In this document: positions 18,835 through 28,294 of the stretch, piece by piece | Layout of the letters: each line of letters starts with the position of its first letter | Numbering within the stretch: position 1 is the first letter of the stretch | Origin: CADEFX01 sp963840425 | GTDB lineage: Bacteria > Pseudomonadota > Alphaproteobacteria > Rhizobiales > Hyphomicrobiaceae | DNA length: 64,000 nt | Assembly (NCBI GenBank): GCA_963840425.1 | Contig: CAWIYZ010000001.1 | Span: 186,001-250,000 of the forward strand | Direction of reading: 5' to 3' | Position numbers and translations under genes: made by a program | Notes under the pieces: model-generated | What the model saw: only the letters and a program-made list of their open reading frames with translations | Databases searched by the model: none | What the model was told of the DNA's origin: nothing

Positions 18835-19953
18835 TCATAAGCGTGCCGCCCCAGCCAGGCGCGAGAGGGTGCCCAGCACAAGAGCGCGCTTGTCCAAATT
18901 GAGCTCCAACGCCTCGGCCTTCTCGCGCACGATCGCCTCCCACGCCTCGGCCCAAACAGCGAGCCTGGCCTCGGGGATAAGCTTGGCCGCGAAGGCGGCT
19001 TCCCCGCCCTCGCCGCCTGGCGCAGTCGCGGCACGAACGCTGCGAGCGAGGAAGCCCAGGAGCAGGCTAAAGAATGTCTCGAAGCGCTGCTCCGATGCGG
19101 GGCTGGAAAGATCGTCGGCCAGCAGGTGGGCTGCGGCCCAATCGACCTTCGGTAGATGAGAAAGAATGGTCTCGATCCGCCCGTAGAGGGCTGCACCGTC
19201 GCTGGCGCCAAGCTCCAGCAGGCGGCGCACACTGCCTTCGGCAAGCGGCTCCAGGCGGGCGAGTGCCTCGGGGGTCACAACATTGTCAGCGGCTTCAAGC
19301 GCTGCGGCAGCTGCCCCATGCAAATCAACATCCGATAAGGGCGTCAGGGGCAGGATGCGGCAGCGCGAGCGGATCGTCGGCAGGAGCCTTCCCGGCTCGG
19401 AGGTGAGCAGCAGGAATACGGTGCGTGACGGCGGCTCCTCCAGCGACTTCAGAAGCGCGTTGGCGGCATTCGGATTGAGGTCGTCCGCGGTATCGACGAT
19501 GACGACACGCCAAGCGCCGACGTCGGCCGTGTGCGCAAGAAAGCCGCGCAGCCGCCGCACCTCATCGACAGGGATCGAAACACCGAAACGCTTTCTTGTC
19601 GGATCCCACTGCCGGCGAATGAGCAGAAGACCAGGATGCGACAACGCGCGAACCTGCCGTGCCGCCGCCGTATCCTCGCTCACATGCAAGGTCGTATGCG
19701 CAGGGTCACGCTCCTCCGGCTTGGCCAACAGAAACCGCGCGAAGCGATAGGCCAGCGTCGCCTTGCCGATGCCCTCGCGTCCGGCAATCATCCAGCCGTG
19801 ATGCAGACGTCCTGACGTAAATGACTGTGCCAAGGCACGCTCGGCATCCGCGTGCCCGAACAGCAGTCTCGTCTCGCGCGGATGCGGAAAGCCCTCGAGA
19901 CGATCTGCCTCGGGTAACTCCTCGATCTCCTGAAGCGCAGGCGCGCGTGCCAT
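18835..19953 (-). CDS. holB: DNA polymerase III delta' subunit
   Basis: The 372-residue AAA+ protein begins MARAPALQEIEELPEADR. It has GREGIGKATLAYRFARFLL as a P-loop-like region, VVIVDTADDLNPNAANALLKSLEEPP (the clamp-loader delta' signature), and SRCRILPLTPL as sensor 1. It is part of the clamp loader that places the beta clamp on DNA. ATG 19953 shares a base with the tmk stop (TGATG). A GTG directly in front (19956) is an alternative. Confidence 0.93.
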   Translation of the reverse strand: MARAPALQEIEELPEADRLEGFPHPRETRLLFGHADAERALAQSFTSGRLHHGWMIAGREGIGKATLAYRFARFLLAKPEERDPAHTTLHVSEDTAAARQVRALSHPGLLLIRRQWDPTRKRFGVSIPVDEVRRLRGFLAHTADVGAWRVVIVDTADDLNPNAANALLKSLEEPPSRTVFLLLTSEPGRLLPTIRSRCRILPLTPLSDVDLHGAAAAALEAADNVVTPEALARLEPLAEGSVRRLLELGASDGAALYGRIETILSHLPKVDWAAAHLLADDLSSPASEQRFETFFSLLLGFLARSVRAATAPGGEGGEAAFAAKLIPEARLAVWAEAWEAIVREKAEALELNLDKRALVLGTLSRLAGAARL

Positions 19954-20624
19954 CACGGAGCCTTGCCGGGAAAATCCGGCGCAAAGCGTTCAAGCACAGC
20001 TTTACGCACCCGTTCCTCGACGGCGTCCAGCGTTCCCCCGGCGTCGATCATGCGACAGCGCACCGGGTCGGCCCGGGCGATCTGCAGATAGCCGTCGCGT
20101 AGGCGCCGGTGGAAGTCGAGGCCGCGCTGCTCGTAAGGGTCGGGCGCTGTGGTCTGCTGATCGCGCGCGGTGCGCCGCTCGGTTGCGCGCGCTAATCCCT
20201 GAGCTGGATCCATGTCGAGAATGAGGGTCAGATCGGGACGCGTGTTGCCCACCACGATACGGTCCAGCGCTTCGATGGCTTCGGGCGACATGGCACCGGC
20301 GGTGCCTTGATAGACGCGTGTGGAATCGCTGAAGCGATCGCAGATCACCCACGCGCCGCGACCCAGCGCTGGGCTGATGAGCGCCTCCACATGGTCGGAT
20401 CGGGCTGCGAAAAAAAGCAGTGCCTCGGCAGTCGGCCCGTGCCGGGCCGTCGCGCCCGAAAGGATGAGATCGCGCACCTGCTCGGCAAACGGCGTCCCGC
20501 CCGGCTCTCGCGTCAGGACTGTCTCACAGCCCATTGCGCGCAGAAAATCCCCGAGCCGCCGGGCCTGCGTCGACTTGCCGGTGCCTTCGCCGCCCTCGAA
20601 CGTAATGAATTTTCCCGCTGGCAT
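19953..20624 (-). CDS. tmk: Thymidylate kinase
   Basis: The 223-residue kinase starts MPAGKFITFEGGEGTGKSTQ, with P-loop EGGEGTGKST. The TREPGGTPFAEQVRDL motif and the DR(F/Y) motif in CDRFSDSTRVYQG are present. It phosphorylates dTMP to dTDP. It lies between dacA and holB, and its stop overlaps the holB ATG. Confidence 0.96.
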   Translation of the reverse strand: MPAGKFITFEGGEGTGKSTQARRLGDFLRAMGCETVLTREPGGTPFAEQVRDLILSGATARHGPTAEALLFFAARSDHVEALISPALGRGAWVICDRFSDSTRVYQGTAGAMSPEAIEALDRIVVGNTRPDLTLILDMDPAQGLARATERRTARDQQTTAPDPYEQRGLDFHRRLRDGYLQIARADPVRCRMIDAGGTLDAVEERVRKAVLERFAPDFPGKAP

Positions 20625-20669
20625 ATCTCAGTGCACCGGACAGGTGGTTCCGCAGCGCTCCCTGAAGGG

Positions 20670-21854
20670 TTACAGCGCCCAGCGGAACGCCATGTGCACG
20701 AGCGTGTCAAGGCCGCGCCGGATAACGCCGGCTGGCACGATGTCCTCGCCCGCCTGCAGCGGCACCTCGTTCATGGCCTGAGCGGGGGTCGTCACGCGTA
20801 GCGTTGCCACCGTGTCACCCTTGCGGATGGGCGCCTTCAGCGGCGACTTGTATATGATCTCTGCTCTCAATCGCTGGTTTGGCGGCAGCTTCGGCAGGAC
20901 AACGTGCACGCCGTCGCTGCCGACGAGCGGCACGAACATGCGGCTGCCGCCCCATACGCGCGCTGTGCCGACAACCTCACCGGCGCCGAACAGCGTATAT
21001 TCGGTTGTGCTCTTGAAGCCCCATTCCAGAAGGCGGGCCGCTTCGCTCTTGCGCTCTTCCTCGCGCTCCAACCCGTTGACGACGACGATCAGACGCCGAT
21101 TGTCCTGCTTGGCGGAGGCAACCATGCCGTACCCGGCGTCCTTGACGAAGCCGGTCTTGAGACCGTCGACGCCGAGGCTCAACGCCAGCAGAGGATTGCG
21201 GTTATGGAAGCGATGTTTGCGGTATTGGAATTCACGCTGGCCAAAGCGCTTGTAAAGGTCGGGGTAATCGCGAATGAGATGGCGCGCCAGCATGGCAAGC
21301 TCGCGTGCGGTCATCAGGTGCTCTGGTGCAGGCAGGCCGGTCGCATTACGGAACGTTGATTTCTTGAGACCGAGCTTGCGCGCCTCCTCGGTCATCAACA
21401 GTGCAAAAGAGTCCTCGCTGCCGGCCATACCTTCTGCAACTGCGATACAGGCGTCGTTGCCTGACTGCACGATAATCCCCTGCAGGAGCTGATCGAGTGG
21501 CTCCTTGGTGTTCACGGGCACAAACATTGCTGATGTGCCCGATGGCGCACCGCCTTTGCGCCAGGCGTTGACGCTGACGAGAAACTCGTCCTCGAGCTTG
21601 ACCTGGCCAGTCTTGAGCGCCTTGAAGATCACCGCCACCGTCATCAATTTGCTCATGCTCGCGGGCGGTGCCAACTCGTCGGCGTTGTGCTGAAACAGCA
21701 CCGCGCCGGTCTCTGCCTCCATGACGATGGCCTGGCGTGCCCTGGTGGTGAACTCGGTTTGCGCAACGGCGGCGCTCGCCCAACACATCCATACAAGTGC
21801 GAATGCAGAGCATCGCACTATTCCTCCCCGCGCACCGGCGACGAGTCCCTTCAT
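20670..21854 (-). CDS. dacA: D-alanyl-D-alanine carboxypeptidase, DacA/PBP5 type
   Basis: The 394-residue exported protein starts MKGLVAGARGG with a signal peptide ending at VAQ. It has the penicillin-binding triad: S-x-x-K in PPASMSKLM, SGN in VQSGNDAC and KTG in DGLKTGFVKDAG. A C-terminal beta-rich PBP5 domain (residues ~285-390) and an amphipathic end that may anchor to the membrane follow. It trims D-Ala from peptidoglycan pentapeptides. ATG 21854 is preferred to one eight codons upstream because the signal peptide starts there. Confidence 0.95.
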   Translation of the reverse strand: MKGLVAGARGGIVRCSAFALVWMCWASAAVAQTEFTTRARQAIVMEAETGAVLFQHNADELAPPASMSKLMTVAVIFKALKTGQVKLEDEFLVSVNAWRKGGAPSGTSAMFVPVNTKEPLDQLLQGIIVQSGNDACIAVAEGMAGSEDSFALLMTEEARKLGLKKSTFRNATGLPAPEHLMTARELAMLARHLIRDYPDLYKRFGQREFQYRKHRFHNRNPLLALSLGVDGLKTGFVKDAGYGMVASAKQDNRRLIVVVNGLEREEERKSEAARLLEWGFKSTTEYTLFGAGEVVGTARVWGGSRMFVPLVGSDGVHVVLPKLPPNQRLRAEIIYKSPLKAPIRKGDTVATLRVTTPAQAMNEVPLQAGEDIVPAGVIRRGLDTLVHMAFRWAL

Positions 21855-21970
21855 GCAGATTGACGGATATCCTTGCATCGCTCGCGCGACTATTGGGTCT
21901 GGGTGCTCGCCAAGTCAATCGGGGTCAGCAAGCGGTGACGACTTCAGCCAAATGAATTTACTTAGCGCCT

Positions 21971-22717
21971 TCAGGGTTGCCGATGCGGCATCGCCTGCTC
22001 GGCGTAACGCCGGCCGCGCGCCGGGCCGTACCAGGGTTGGCTGGCGACGAAAGCCTGCTCCCGGTGGTCACTGCCATCGAGGGGTGCGCGACCGGCATAG
22101 CGCACACGAACATGTGCCAGGCCCTGCCCTGCGAAACCCAAGAGCCCTGCAGCATGGCGCGACAGATCGATGATGCGCCCCTTGGCGTAGGGTCCTCTGT
22201 CGTTGATGCGCACCAGGACCGTGCGGCCTGTTTGCATATTTGTGACATGCGCATACGAGGGGAGCGGCAAGGTTGGATGCGCGGCCGTCAGCGCACCCAT
22301 GTCGTAAATCTCGCCGTTGGCGGTTTTGCGCCCGTGGAAGTCATCGCCGTACCAAGATGCCACGCCGGTCCGATCGTAGACGGGGTCTTCCTGCGGAATG
22401 TACCAGCGCCCTGAGATTTGGTACGGAGCCCCGATCTTGTAGGTGCCACCGCCCTTCGGGACAGATCCGCCCCAGGCGACGCGCGGACTGGCCGACACGC
22501 CCTTGCCGGGATCATAGGCGCTGCGCTTGGCGAGTCCGCCACTCGAGCAGGCGCTGAGCGCCACGGCGAGCATGGCAAGCAACGGCAGAGCAGGCGGCAA
22601 AGCGCCCAAGCCGCGACGGCGGGCCAGCAAACACATGGTAACAACGACGCTCCCCAGGGCCACGGTCTGTCTAGCCGCCGGATCAGGAGCGTACTGACAG
22701 TCGATCAGCCTGAACAA
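21971..22717 (-). CDS. rlpA: Septal-ring lytic transglycosylase RlpA-like lipoprotein
   Basis: The 248-residue protein has a hydrophobic N-terminal stretch ending in lipobox LSAC. A double-psi beta-barrel domain follows (GVASWYGDDFHGRKTANGEIYD, AHVTNMQTGRTVLVRINDRGP). This is the RlpA core that cleaves denuded glycan strands. No SPOR domain follows, so septal targeting through denuded peptidoglycan is not obvious. The first ~27 residues before VVVTMCLL may not be translated; a start near TMCLLARRRG (~22,636) is possible. Confidence 0.88.
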   Translation of the reverse strand: MFRLIDCQYAPDPAARQTVALGSVVVTMCLLARRRGLGALPPALPLLAMLAVALSACSSGGLAKRSAYDPGKGVSASPRVAWGGSVPKGGGTYKIGAPYQISGRWYIPQEDPVYDRTGVASWYGDDFHGRKTANGEIYDMGALTAAHPTLPLPSYAHVTNMQTGRTVLVRINDRGPYAKGRIIDLSRHAAGLLGFAGQGLAHVRVRYAGRAPLDGSDHREQAFVASQPWYGPARGRRYAEQAMPHRQP

Positions 22718-22891
22718 ATTCGAGCTCAGGATGGCAGACGGGGGTTGCTACCCGGTAAAGCTTACATCGGGTTGTAGTGACGGGGCACACGCCACCTATC
22801 AATCTCGGCGGCCAGTCCCCGTTCGGTGAGGGTCTGATTTTCGGGTTATCATAGGACAAAGGGCGTGTTACCTGCCTGGTCCTTCGGAAAC

Positions 22892-22981
22892 GGATGGGTG
22901 GCCGAGTGGTTTAAGGCACCGGTCTTGAAAACCGGCGTGGGTTCACGCCCACCGGGGGTTCGAATCCCTCCCCATCCGCCA
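22892..22981 (+). tRNA. tRNA-Ser (anticodon UGA)
   Basis: The acceptor 5' GGATGGG pairs with CCCATCC (22971-22977), followed by discriminator G and an encoded CCA. The anticodon arm CCGGT-CTTGAAA-ACCGG reads UGA, for UCA serine codons. A long variable arm (GTGGGTTCACGCCCAC) marks a class II serine tRNA. The T arm is GGGGGTTCGAATCCCTC. It lies directly upstream of a tyrosine integrase and is the probable attachment site of the neighbouring element. Confidence 0.97.
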
Positions 22982-23133
22982 CACCCACGCCTGATCACGT
23001 CTGCCCATGTCGGTCGACAGGTCAGAAATCCCCAGAATAAGCCCTCTTCTTACTGTCAGCGTCTGTACTCGTCCGCCAATGTCGGCTAACAGCGGGGATC
23101 ACAACATGGGCAGAAACATGGGCAAAGGTCGCG

Positions 23134-24376
23134 ATGGGGCGCCACGTCCACAAGCTCACCGCAGTCAAAGTCGCTGCCGCCAAGAAGCCCGGCTACATCG
23201 CCGATGGCGGCAATTTGTACCTGCGCGTTGCGCCGGGCGGCAGCAAGAGTTGGATGTTCCGCTTCACGGCTGGCTGGCAGGACACGTGATGCCGGGCTCG
23301 GCTCGTATCCCACCATCAGTTTGAGCAAGGCACGCGAGGAGGCCGAGAAGTATCGGCGGCTTGTTGCCGGTGGCGCCGATCCAATCGAGATACACCGGAG
23401 CGAGCGGCAAACGGCTCTCATCGCGTCTGCCAAGGCTATCACCTTCGAGGAGTGCGCCCGGACCTTTGTCGCCAGCCACGAGGCTGGCTGGCGCAACGAG
23501 CAAGCATCGGGCGCAGTGGTCCAGCACGCTCAAGACCTACGTGTATCCCGCTCGCGGGCAGCCTGCCCGTGCAGAGCATCGATACCACCATCGTCTTGTC
23601 GGTGTTGCAGCCGATCTGGACTTCCAAGCCGGAAACAGCCAGCCGCGTGAGAGGCCGTATCGAAGCGGTACTGAACTGGGCGAAGGTGCGGGGCTATCGG
23701 GATGGTGAGAACCCGGCCCGTTGGCGGGGGCATCTCGATCACCTGTTGCCCGCCAAAAGCAAGGTGCGCCGGGTCGTGCACCACGCCGCCCTGCCCTACG
23801 CCAACGTCAGCGCGTTCGTGGCAGGCCTGCGCGAGCAGATCACGGTGGCGACACGTGCATTGGAGTTTCTTATTTTGACGGCCACCCGCACAAGCGAGAC
23901 GCTCAACGCCACATGGGGCGAGGTCGATCTCGAAGAGCGGTTATGGGAGATTCCGGCAGAGAGAATGAAGTCCGGCCGTGCCCATCGGATTCCGCTGTGC
24001 AGGCGGACCATACAGAATTCTGAACGAGATGGCGGGGCTTCGGCAGAGCGAGTTTGTATTCCCCGGCGCCAAGCCAGGGCGGCCGCTGAGCAATATGGCT
24101 CTGGCAATGTGGCTCCGCCGCATGGGTTACCACGACATCACTGTCCATGGCTTTCGGTCGACTTTTCGCGACTGGGTGGCGGAACGGACCGCTTTCGCTG
24201 GCGAGGTCGCCGAGATGGCGCTGGCACATGCCGTCCCGGATGCGGTGGAACGGGCGTACAGGCGCAGCGACCTGCTCGATCAGCGCCGCAAACTGATGGA
24301 GGCTTGGGCAGCGTTTTGTAGCGGCAGCCTGTCGCAAGGCGCCGGCACTCGTAAGGCCCGGAGGGCTACTGCTTAG
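23134..24376 (+). pseudogene. Tyrosine recombinase/integrase, broken by several frameshifts
   Basis: Four overlapping frames together read one integrase. An N-terminal DUF4102-like part (LTAVKVAAAKKPGYIADGGN) ends at a stop near 23,289. It continues in the next frame as AGLGSYPTISLSKAREEAEKY, then as RGRIEAVLNWAKVRGYRDGENPA with ATRTSETLNATWGEVDLE (catalytic Arg). It ends in a further frame with DITVHGFRSTFRDW (HxxR) and ERAYRRSDLLDQRRKLMEAW (catalytic Tyr). Frame changes fall near 23,285, 23,530 and 24,010. The lesions run +1, -1 (or +2), +1. It lies 152 bases after tRNA-Ser, the classical site for such integrases. As read it cannot make a working enzyme. Confidence 0.9.
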
Positions 24377-24399
24377 ACGACCTGAGCACCCCATTGTAG

Positions 24400-25143
24400 G
24401 ACGCCTGTGAGCCCAATCCGACGCCCACGACAGCGTGGCGCGAAACGCAGCCGCCGAAGAGGAACCGCTGGCCAGGGGCGCTGGAGGCGCGCGAGATCAC
24501 GGCCGCCGACGTTACTCGCGTTGCGGATGCTGGGAACATCCCGGATGAGCTACGCCCGTCCTTTGCGCGGTGGCTCAAGGGCGACCCTGCACTTTTGCTG
24601 GCTCGCGGATCGACACTACCGAGACGACAAGACGCTGCGGGCCAAGAAAGTCACACTCACTCGTCTCTTGGACCAAGTGTCGAGGGTGCGCATCGAACTC
24701 GACAAGGTTGACCTCAGACAGCATTTGCTCGGGGCTGCATTGCAGAAGCTTGTTCTGGGAAAGACCACGGGCTGACGGAAACGAGATCGGTACGAACAGA
24801 TTGTGCGGAAGTCGGCGGCGCGGATGCAGCGTGCATCAGACACAATCGATGGCTGGAGGAGCTTCTCCAGCATGACCTGAAGCATCTGGAGCGCAGGCCG
24901 GAAACCGGAGACGAGCGAAGAGCACGTGAGCAGGCCGCCAGCAAGCCCGCCATCGACCATCTCACCCAAATGATCGTCAGCTATTGGCGAGGGCAGCTCC
25001 ATGGCAAGCCCACGGCAGCGGCTATGGGCGATTTTGCCGTCGCCGTCTTCAGGCTGGCCGGAGACGAGCATCTCGCGCGAGACAGCCGTCGAGCGACTGA
25101 AGGTCTATTTGCGCTCCCACGCCCGGTAAAAGGTCGGCGCTAA
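24400..25143 (+). pseudogene. Degenerate coding remnant, family not recognised
   Basis: No complete gene is present. A frame ending at the TAA at 25141-25143 reads coding-like protein for ~120 codons (WLEELLQHDLKHLERR, then KPAIDHLTQMIVSYWRGQ and AMGDFAVAVFRLAGDEHLA) but has no start codon. Upstream, at 24,478-24,600, another frame reads ALEAREITAADVTRVADAGN. The frames cannot be joined without indels. The position between integrase and HTH gene suggests an element gene that has decayed. Confidence 0.4.
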
Positions 25144-25219
25144 ATCTTCTCGTTTTACCGGCTCTGCGGCCGCAATTTCTTCGTCAGACGTTGCACGACG
25201 GTCTAAATCGGAGAACGGC

Positions 25220-25435
25220 ATGATTGCGGAAACCACACTTCAGCGCCAACGCCTGGCGCTCAGCGTAGCGGAAGCGGCCGTTGAAGCCGGTGTCGGTCGC
25301 GATCAAGTCTATGCGGCTATTCGTGACGGCCGACTTGAGGCGCGCAAGTGGGGACGCCGCACGGTCATCACTTACGATGCACTGCAACGATTTCTTGGCG
25401 GGTTGCCGCTGTTGCGGCTTCCGCCGCCGCCGTAG
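25220..25435 (+). CDS. AlpA/excisionase-like helix-turn-helix protein
   Basis: The 71-residue protein has a winged HTH core (LALSVAEAAVEAGVGRDQVYAAIRDGRLEARKWGRRTVITYDALQRFLGGLP, residues ~12-64) of the HTH_17/MerR-like type, ending in a proline run. GAGAACGGC precedes the ATG. Such proteins act as recombination-directionality factors or as activators of satellite replication genes. It lies 157 bases ahead of the replication gene and after the integrase, the usual order in P4-like satellites and mobilizable islands. Confidence 0.8.
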   Translation: MIAETTLQRQRLALSVAEAAVEAGVGRDQVYAAIRDGRLEARKWGRRTVITYDALQRFLGGLPLLRLPPPP

Positions 25436-25592
25436 AGCGCGAAAGCTCGAAGGCACCTTCTGAAAAAAAATGGCCGTTGGGTTGCTACCCCGCAACGGCC
25501 GAAATCAAGCTTCGATGGCGGAAGTATAGTGCTTCCCGCGCCTGCCCGCAATGTTTGCAGCCGCCATCCTGAACCCGACAGAGGTCAAAGCG

Positions 25593-27995
25593 ATGGCGAC
25601 CGGCGATTTGCATACAATGTTGCGCCTCTACCACGACGCTGCCGAGGGACTGGACGGCGTGTTCATGCTGATGAGCATCCATGCCAACACCGGCCGGGTG
25701 GCGGTCAATCAGTTTGACATCGGCGATGTGGATGCCATGGCAGCCCAAGCGGTGACATGGGCTGAACACAGCAATGTCTACATGCCTCCGGCCATTCTGC
25801 GGCGCGATCTGCCGCCGGGAAGACGAGGCACGGTGGATGACACCGTCGCCATCCTAGGCTTGGTCGTTGATGATGACCATGACACCGGGCGCACATGCAA
25901 TTTGCCGGTGGGGGTCGCTCCGACCTGCGTTATCACCACGTGCAGCCGACCCGAGGTGAACCGCCACATCCATTTTGCGTTCACGCAGCCGCTTTTACCA
26001 AGTGAAGCGGCACCTCTGGCCGATCTGTTGCACGGCAAGTGCGGCGGCGATTTCGGCACCAAGGATATCGCCCACGTCTGGCGCCTGCCCGGTACGCTGA
26101 ACCATCCCAACGCAGCCAAGATCAAGCGCGGTCGTCCGACCGAGCCGCAGCCTGTGACGCTGGCTGGCGGGACATTCCGAAGGCTCGATGCTGGCGAGCT
26201 ACGGCAGGTCCTGGAAGGGATGCCGGATCGCCGTATGGCGCAGGCACAGCCCCCCTGTGCGATGGCGGCCGAGCAACAGTGCATCATTGAAAGGCTGCCC
26301 GGTCGGCTCCGCGATCTGATCGAAGCGGAAGGAGAGGAGGATCGTTCGGCGCACTGCTTCAGGACCATGCTCGCCCTGATGGACCACAACCTCAGCGACC
26401 ACGATGTGCGTCTCGTGGCGGTAGGTGCACCCTTCGCTAGGAAATTCACGGAACGGGGAGATATCGATGCCGAAATTGCGCGCGTGCGCAGCAAGCACGA
26501 GAGCCAGAAGACGGCGCGGTCGAATGGCACGGCTTCGCCGTCGAGCCCAGTTTCCTCGCCCTCCGGCGCGCGGCGGACGCAGGCTGATACGCTGATCGAG
26601 ATCGCCTCTGATGAGGGCGTGCAGCTTTATCATGCGCCGGACGACACAGCCTTTGCGGATGTCGACGTCGATGGCCACCGTGAGACCTGGCCGGTCAGGA
26701 GTGCGGGCTTCGCTCGGTGGCTGCGGCGAGCCTTTTTCGCCAAGACCGAACGCGGCCCGAACAGCACCGCGATGGCGACGGCAACAGGGATGATCGAGGC
26801 ACGTGCCCACTACGAAGGGCCGGAGCGTCCTGTTCACATGCGCGTGGCGACCGAGGGGGATCGCATTTATCTCGACCTCTGCGATCCGAACTGGCGTGCC
26901 ATAGAGATCGATGCTGATGGCTGGCGCATCGAGGATGCGCCGCCGGTCAGGTTTCGACGAGCGAAGGGCATGCTGCCGCTGCCTGCACCAGTGCGCGGGG
27001 GCGGAATCGAAGAGCTGCGTGAGCACCTGCACGTGAGTTGCAGCCATTTTGTGCTTGTCGTGTCCTGGCTGCTTGCCGCCTTACGCGGACGTGGCCCCTA
27101 CCCGACCCTGTCGCTGAACGGTGAGCAGGGCACCGGCAAGACAATGACCGCCGACATGCTGCGGCAGCTCGTTGATCCGAGCGCCGCTTCCCTGCGCGTT
27201 CTCCCTCGTGACGTACGCAATCTCTATGTCTCAGCCCTCAATGGTTACGTCATGGGGTTCGACAACCTTTCCAGCATTCCGGCCGAAATTTCCGACGCGC
27301 TTTGTCGCCTGTCGACGGGCGGAGGATTCTCGGTACGCGCCCTGTACACAGACAGCGACGAAGTTCTGTTCGATGGCCAGCGCCCGATTGTCATGACGAG
27401 TATTACCGATGTTGCAGATCGAGCAGACTTGGCCGACAGACTGATTCTGGTTCGGCTGGATGCATTACCAGAGCACGAGCGGAAACCCGAGGACGAGCTG
27501 CGGAGCGCGTTTGAGGCGGCGAGACCGCGCATCCTCGGGGCTTTGCTCGATGTGGTGAGCCACGGGCTCAAGATGCTGCCCGATGTGCAGCTCGATTGTT
27601 CGCCGCGCATGGCAGACTACGCCAAGTGGCTGCGCGCCTGCGAAACGGCAGTTTGGTCGCCCGGCACGCACATGGCCGCCTACAACGCCAATCGGCACGA
27701 AGCCATTGAGATCGTCCTGGATGCCGACCCTGTCGCCATTGCCGTGCGCACCTTAATGGCGGATCGCACCATGTGCGTCGCCACTGCGACCGAACTCTTG
27801 GATGTCCTTAGCCAGCTCGTCTCTGAGGATACTCGTCACAGCAGGGAGTGGCCTAAGGCGGCAAACGCGCTCTCGGGCCGCCTCGTCCGGTTGGCACCCG
27901 GTCTGCGGCGCGTGGGTGTGGCCATCACATTCGATAGAAGCGGGGACAGGCGCCAGATCATCATTGAGAAGCAGCAGCCGTCATCATCGTCATGA
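25593..27995 (+). CDS. RepB-type primase-polymerase fused to a helicase-like ATPase
   Basis: The ~800-residue replication protein has an N-terminal PrimPol/RepB-primase domain. Its acidic metal motif is in AILGLVVDDDHDTGR and a histidine motif is in EVNRHIHFAFTQP. DIAHVWRLPGTLNHPNA is typical of RepB/BT4734-like primases. The C-terminal half has Walker A SLNGEQGTGKTMTADM (~residue 510), then FDNLSSIPAEISDALCRLSTGGG and a sensor region. ATG 25593 has GAGG eight bases upstream; an ATG at 25551 has no such site. It probably starts replication of the excised element. The C-terminus (QQPSSSS) is encoded by TCATCATCGTCA repeats. Confidence 0.82.
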   Translation: MATGDLHTMLRLYHDAAEGLDGVFMLMSIHANTGRVAVNQFDIGDVDAMAAQAVTWAEHSNVYMPPAILRRDLPPGRRGTVDDTVAILGLVVDDDHDTGRTCNLPVGVAPTCVITTCSRPEVNRHIHFAFTQPLLPSEAAPLADLLHGKCGGDFGTKDIAHVWRLPGTLNHPNAAKIKRGRPTEPQPVTLAGGTFRRLDAGELRQVLEGMPDRRMAQAQPPCAMAAEQQCIIERLPGRLRDLIEAEGEEDRSAHCFRTMLALMDHNLSDHDVRLVAVGAPFARKFTERGDIDAEIARVRSKHESQKTARSNGTASPSSPVSSPSGARRTQADTLIEIASDEGVQLYHAPDDTAFADVDVDGHRETWPVRSAGFARWLRRAFFAKTERGPNSTAMATATGMIEARAHYEGPERPVHMRVATEGDRIYLDLCDPNWRAIEIDADGWRIEDAPPVRFRRAKGMLPLPAPVRGGGIEELREHLHVSCSHFVLVVSWLLAALRGRGPYPTLSLNGEQGTGKTMTADMLRQLVDPSAASLRVLPRDVRNLYVSALNGYVMGFDNLSSIPAEISDALCRLSTGGGFSVRALYTDSDEVLFDGQRPIVMTSITDVADRADLADRLILVRLDALPEHERKPEDELRSAFEAARPRILGALLDVVSHGLKMLPDVQLDCSPRMADYAKWLRACETAVWSPGTHMAAYNANRHEAIEIVLDADPVAIAVRTLMADRTMCVATATELLDVLSQLVSEDTRHSREWPKAANALSGRLVRLAPGLRRVGVAITFDRSGDRRQIIIEKQQPSSSS

Positions 27996-28294
27996 TCGTC
28001 ATCCCATGGCACAACAGATGTTGGAAACACAGCGGCAGTCGTGACGATGTGACGATGATGACGCTCTTTTCGCTCAGGCGAACATGTAGGGTCGCGAGGT
28101 GGTGTTGCTCGATGACGCGAAAGCCCGCACCTGAATGGAAGAGCACGCACATTCGACTTTTATAAATCGCGTGCTTGCATCACACTGGCCGGGTGCTCCT
28201 GACCAGAGCTTGCGCAAAACGGCACTGGCAGCGACGGCGCACCTGCACCTGCGGTAACGTGAGTGGCGTTCGGATCGAGGGATCGAACCTGCTC
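27996..28294. other. Gene-poor stretch after the replication gene
   Basis: No convincing gene is seen. The first 70 bases are full of short CAT/CGT/GATGACG repeats with partial dyad symmetry on both sides of 28,015. A more AT-rich patch (acttttataaatcg, ~28,155) could be a promoter for the next gene. Because it follows a replication initiator, the repeat patch could be an origin, but no clear iterons are visible. Confidence 0.3.

Noticed and set aside
27960..28080. CRISPR-like array in the CAT/CGT repeats
   Set aside because: Units are only 3-9 bases long without regular spacers; no cas gene is present. No CRISPR array was seen elsewhere in the window.
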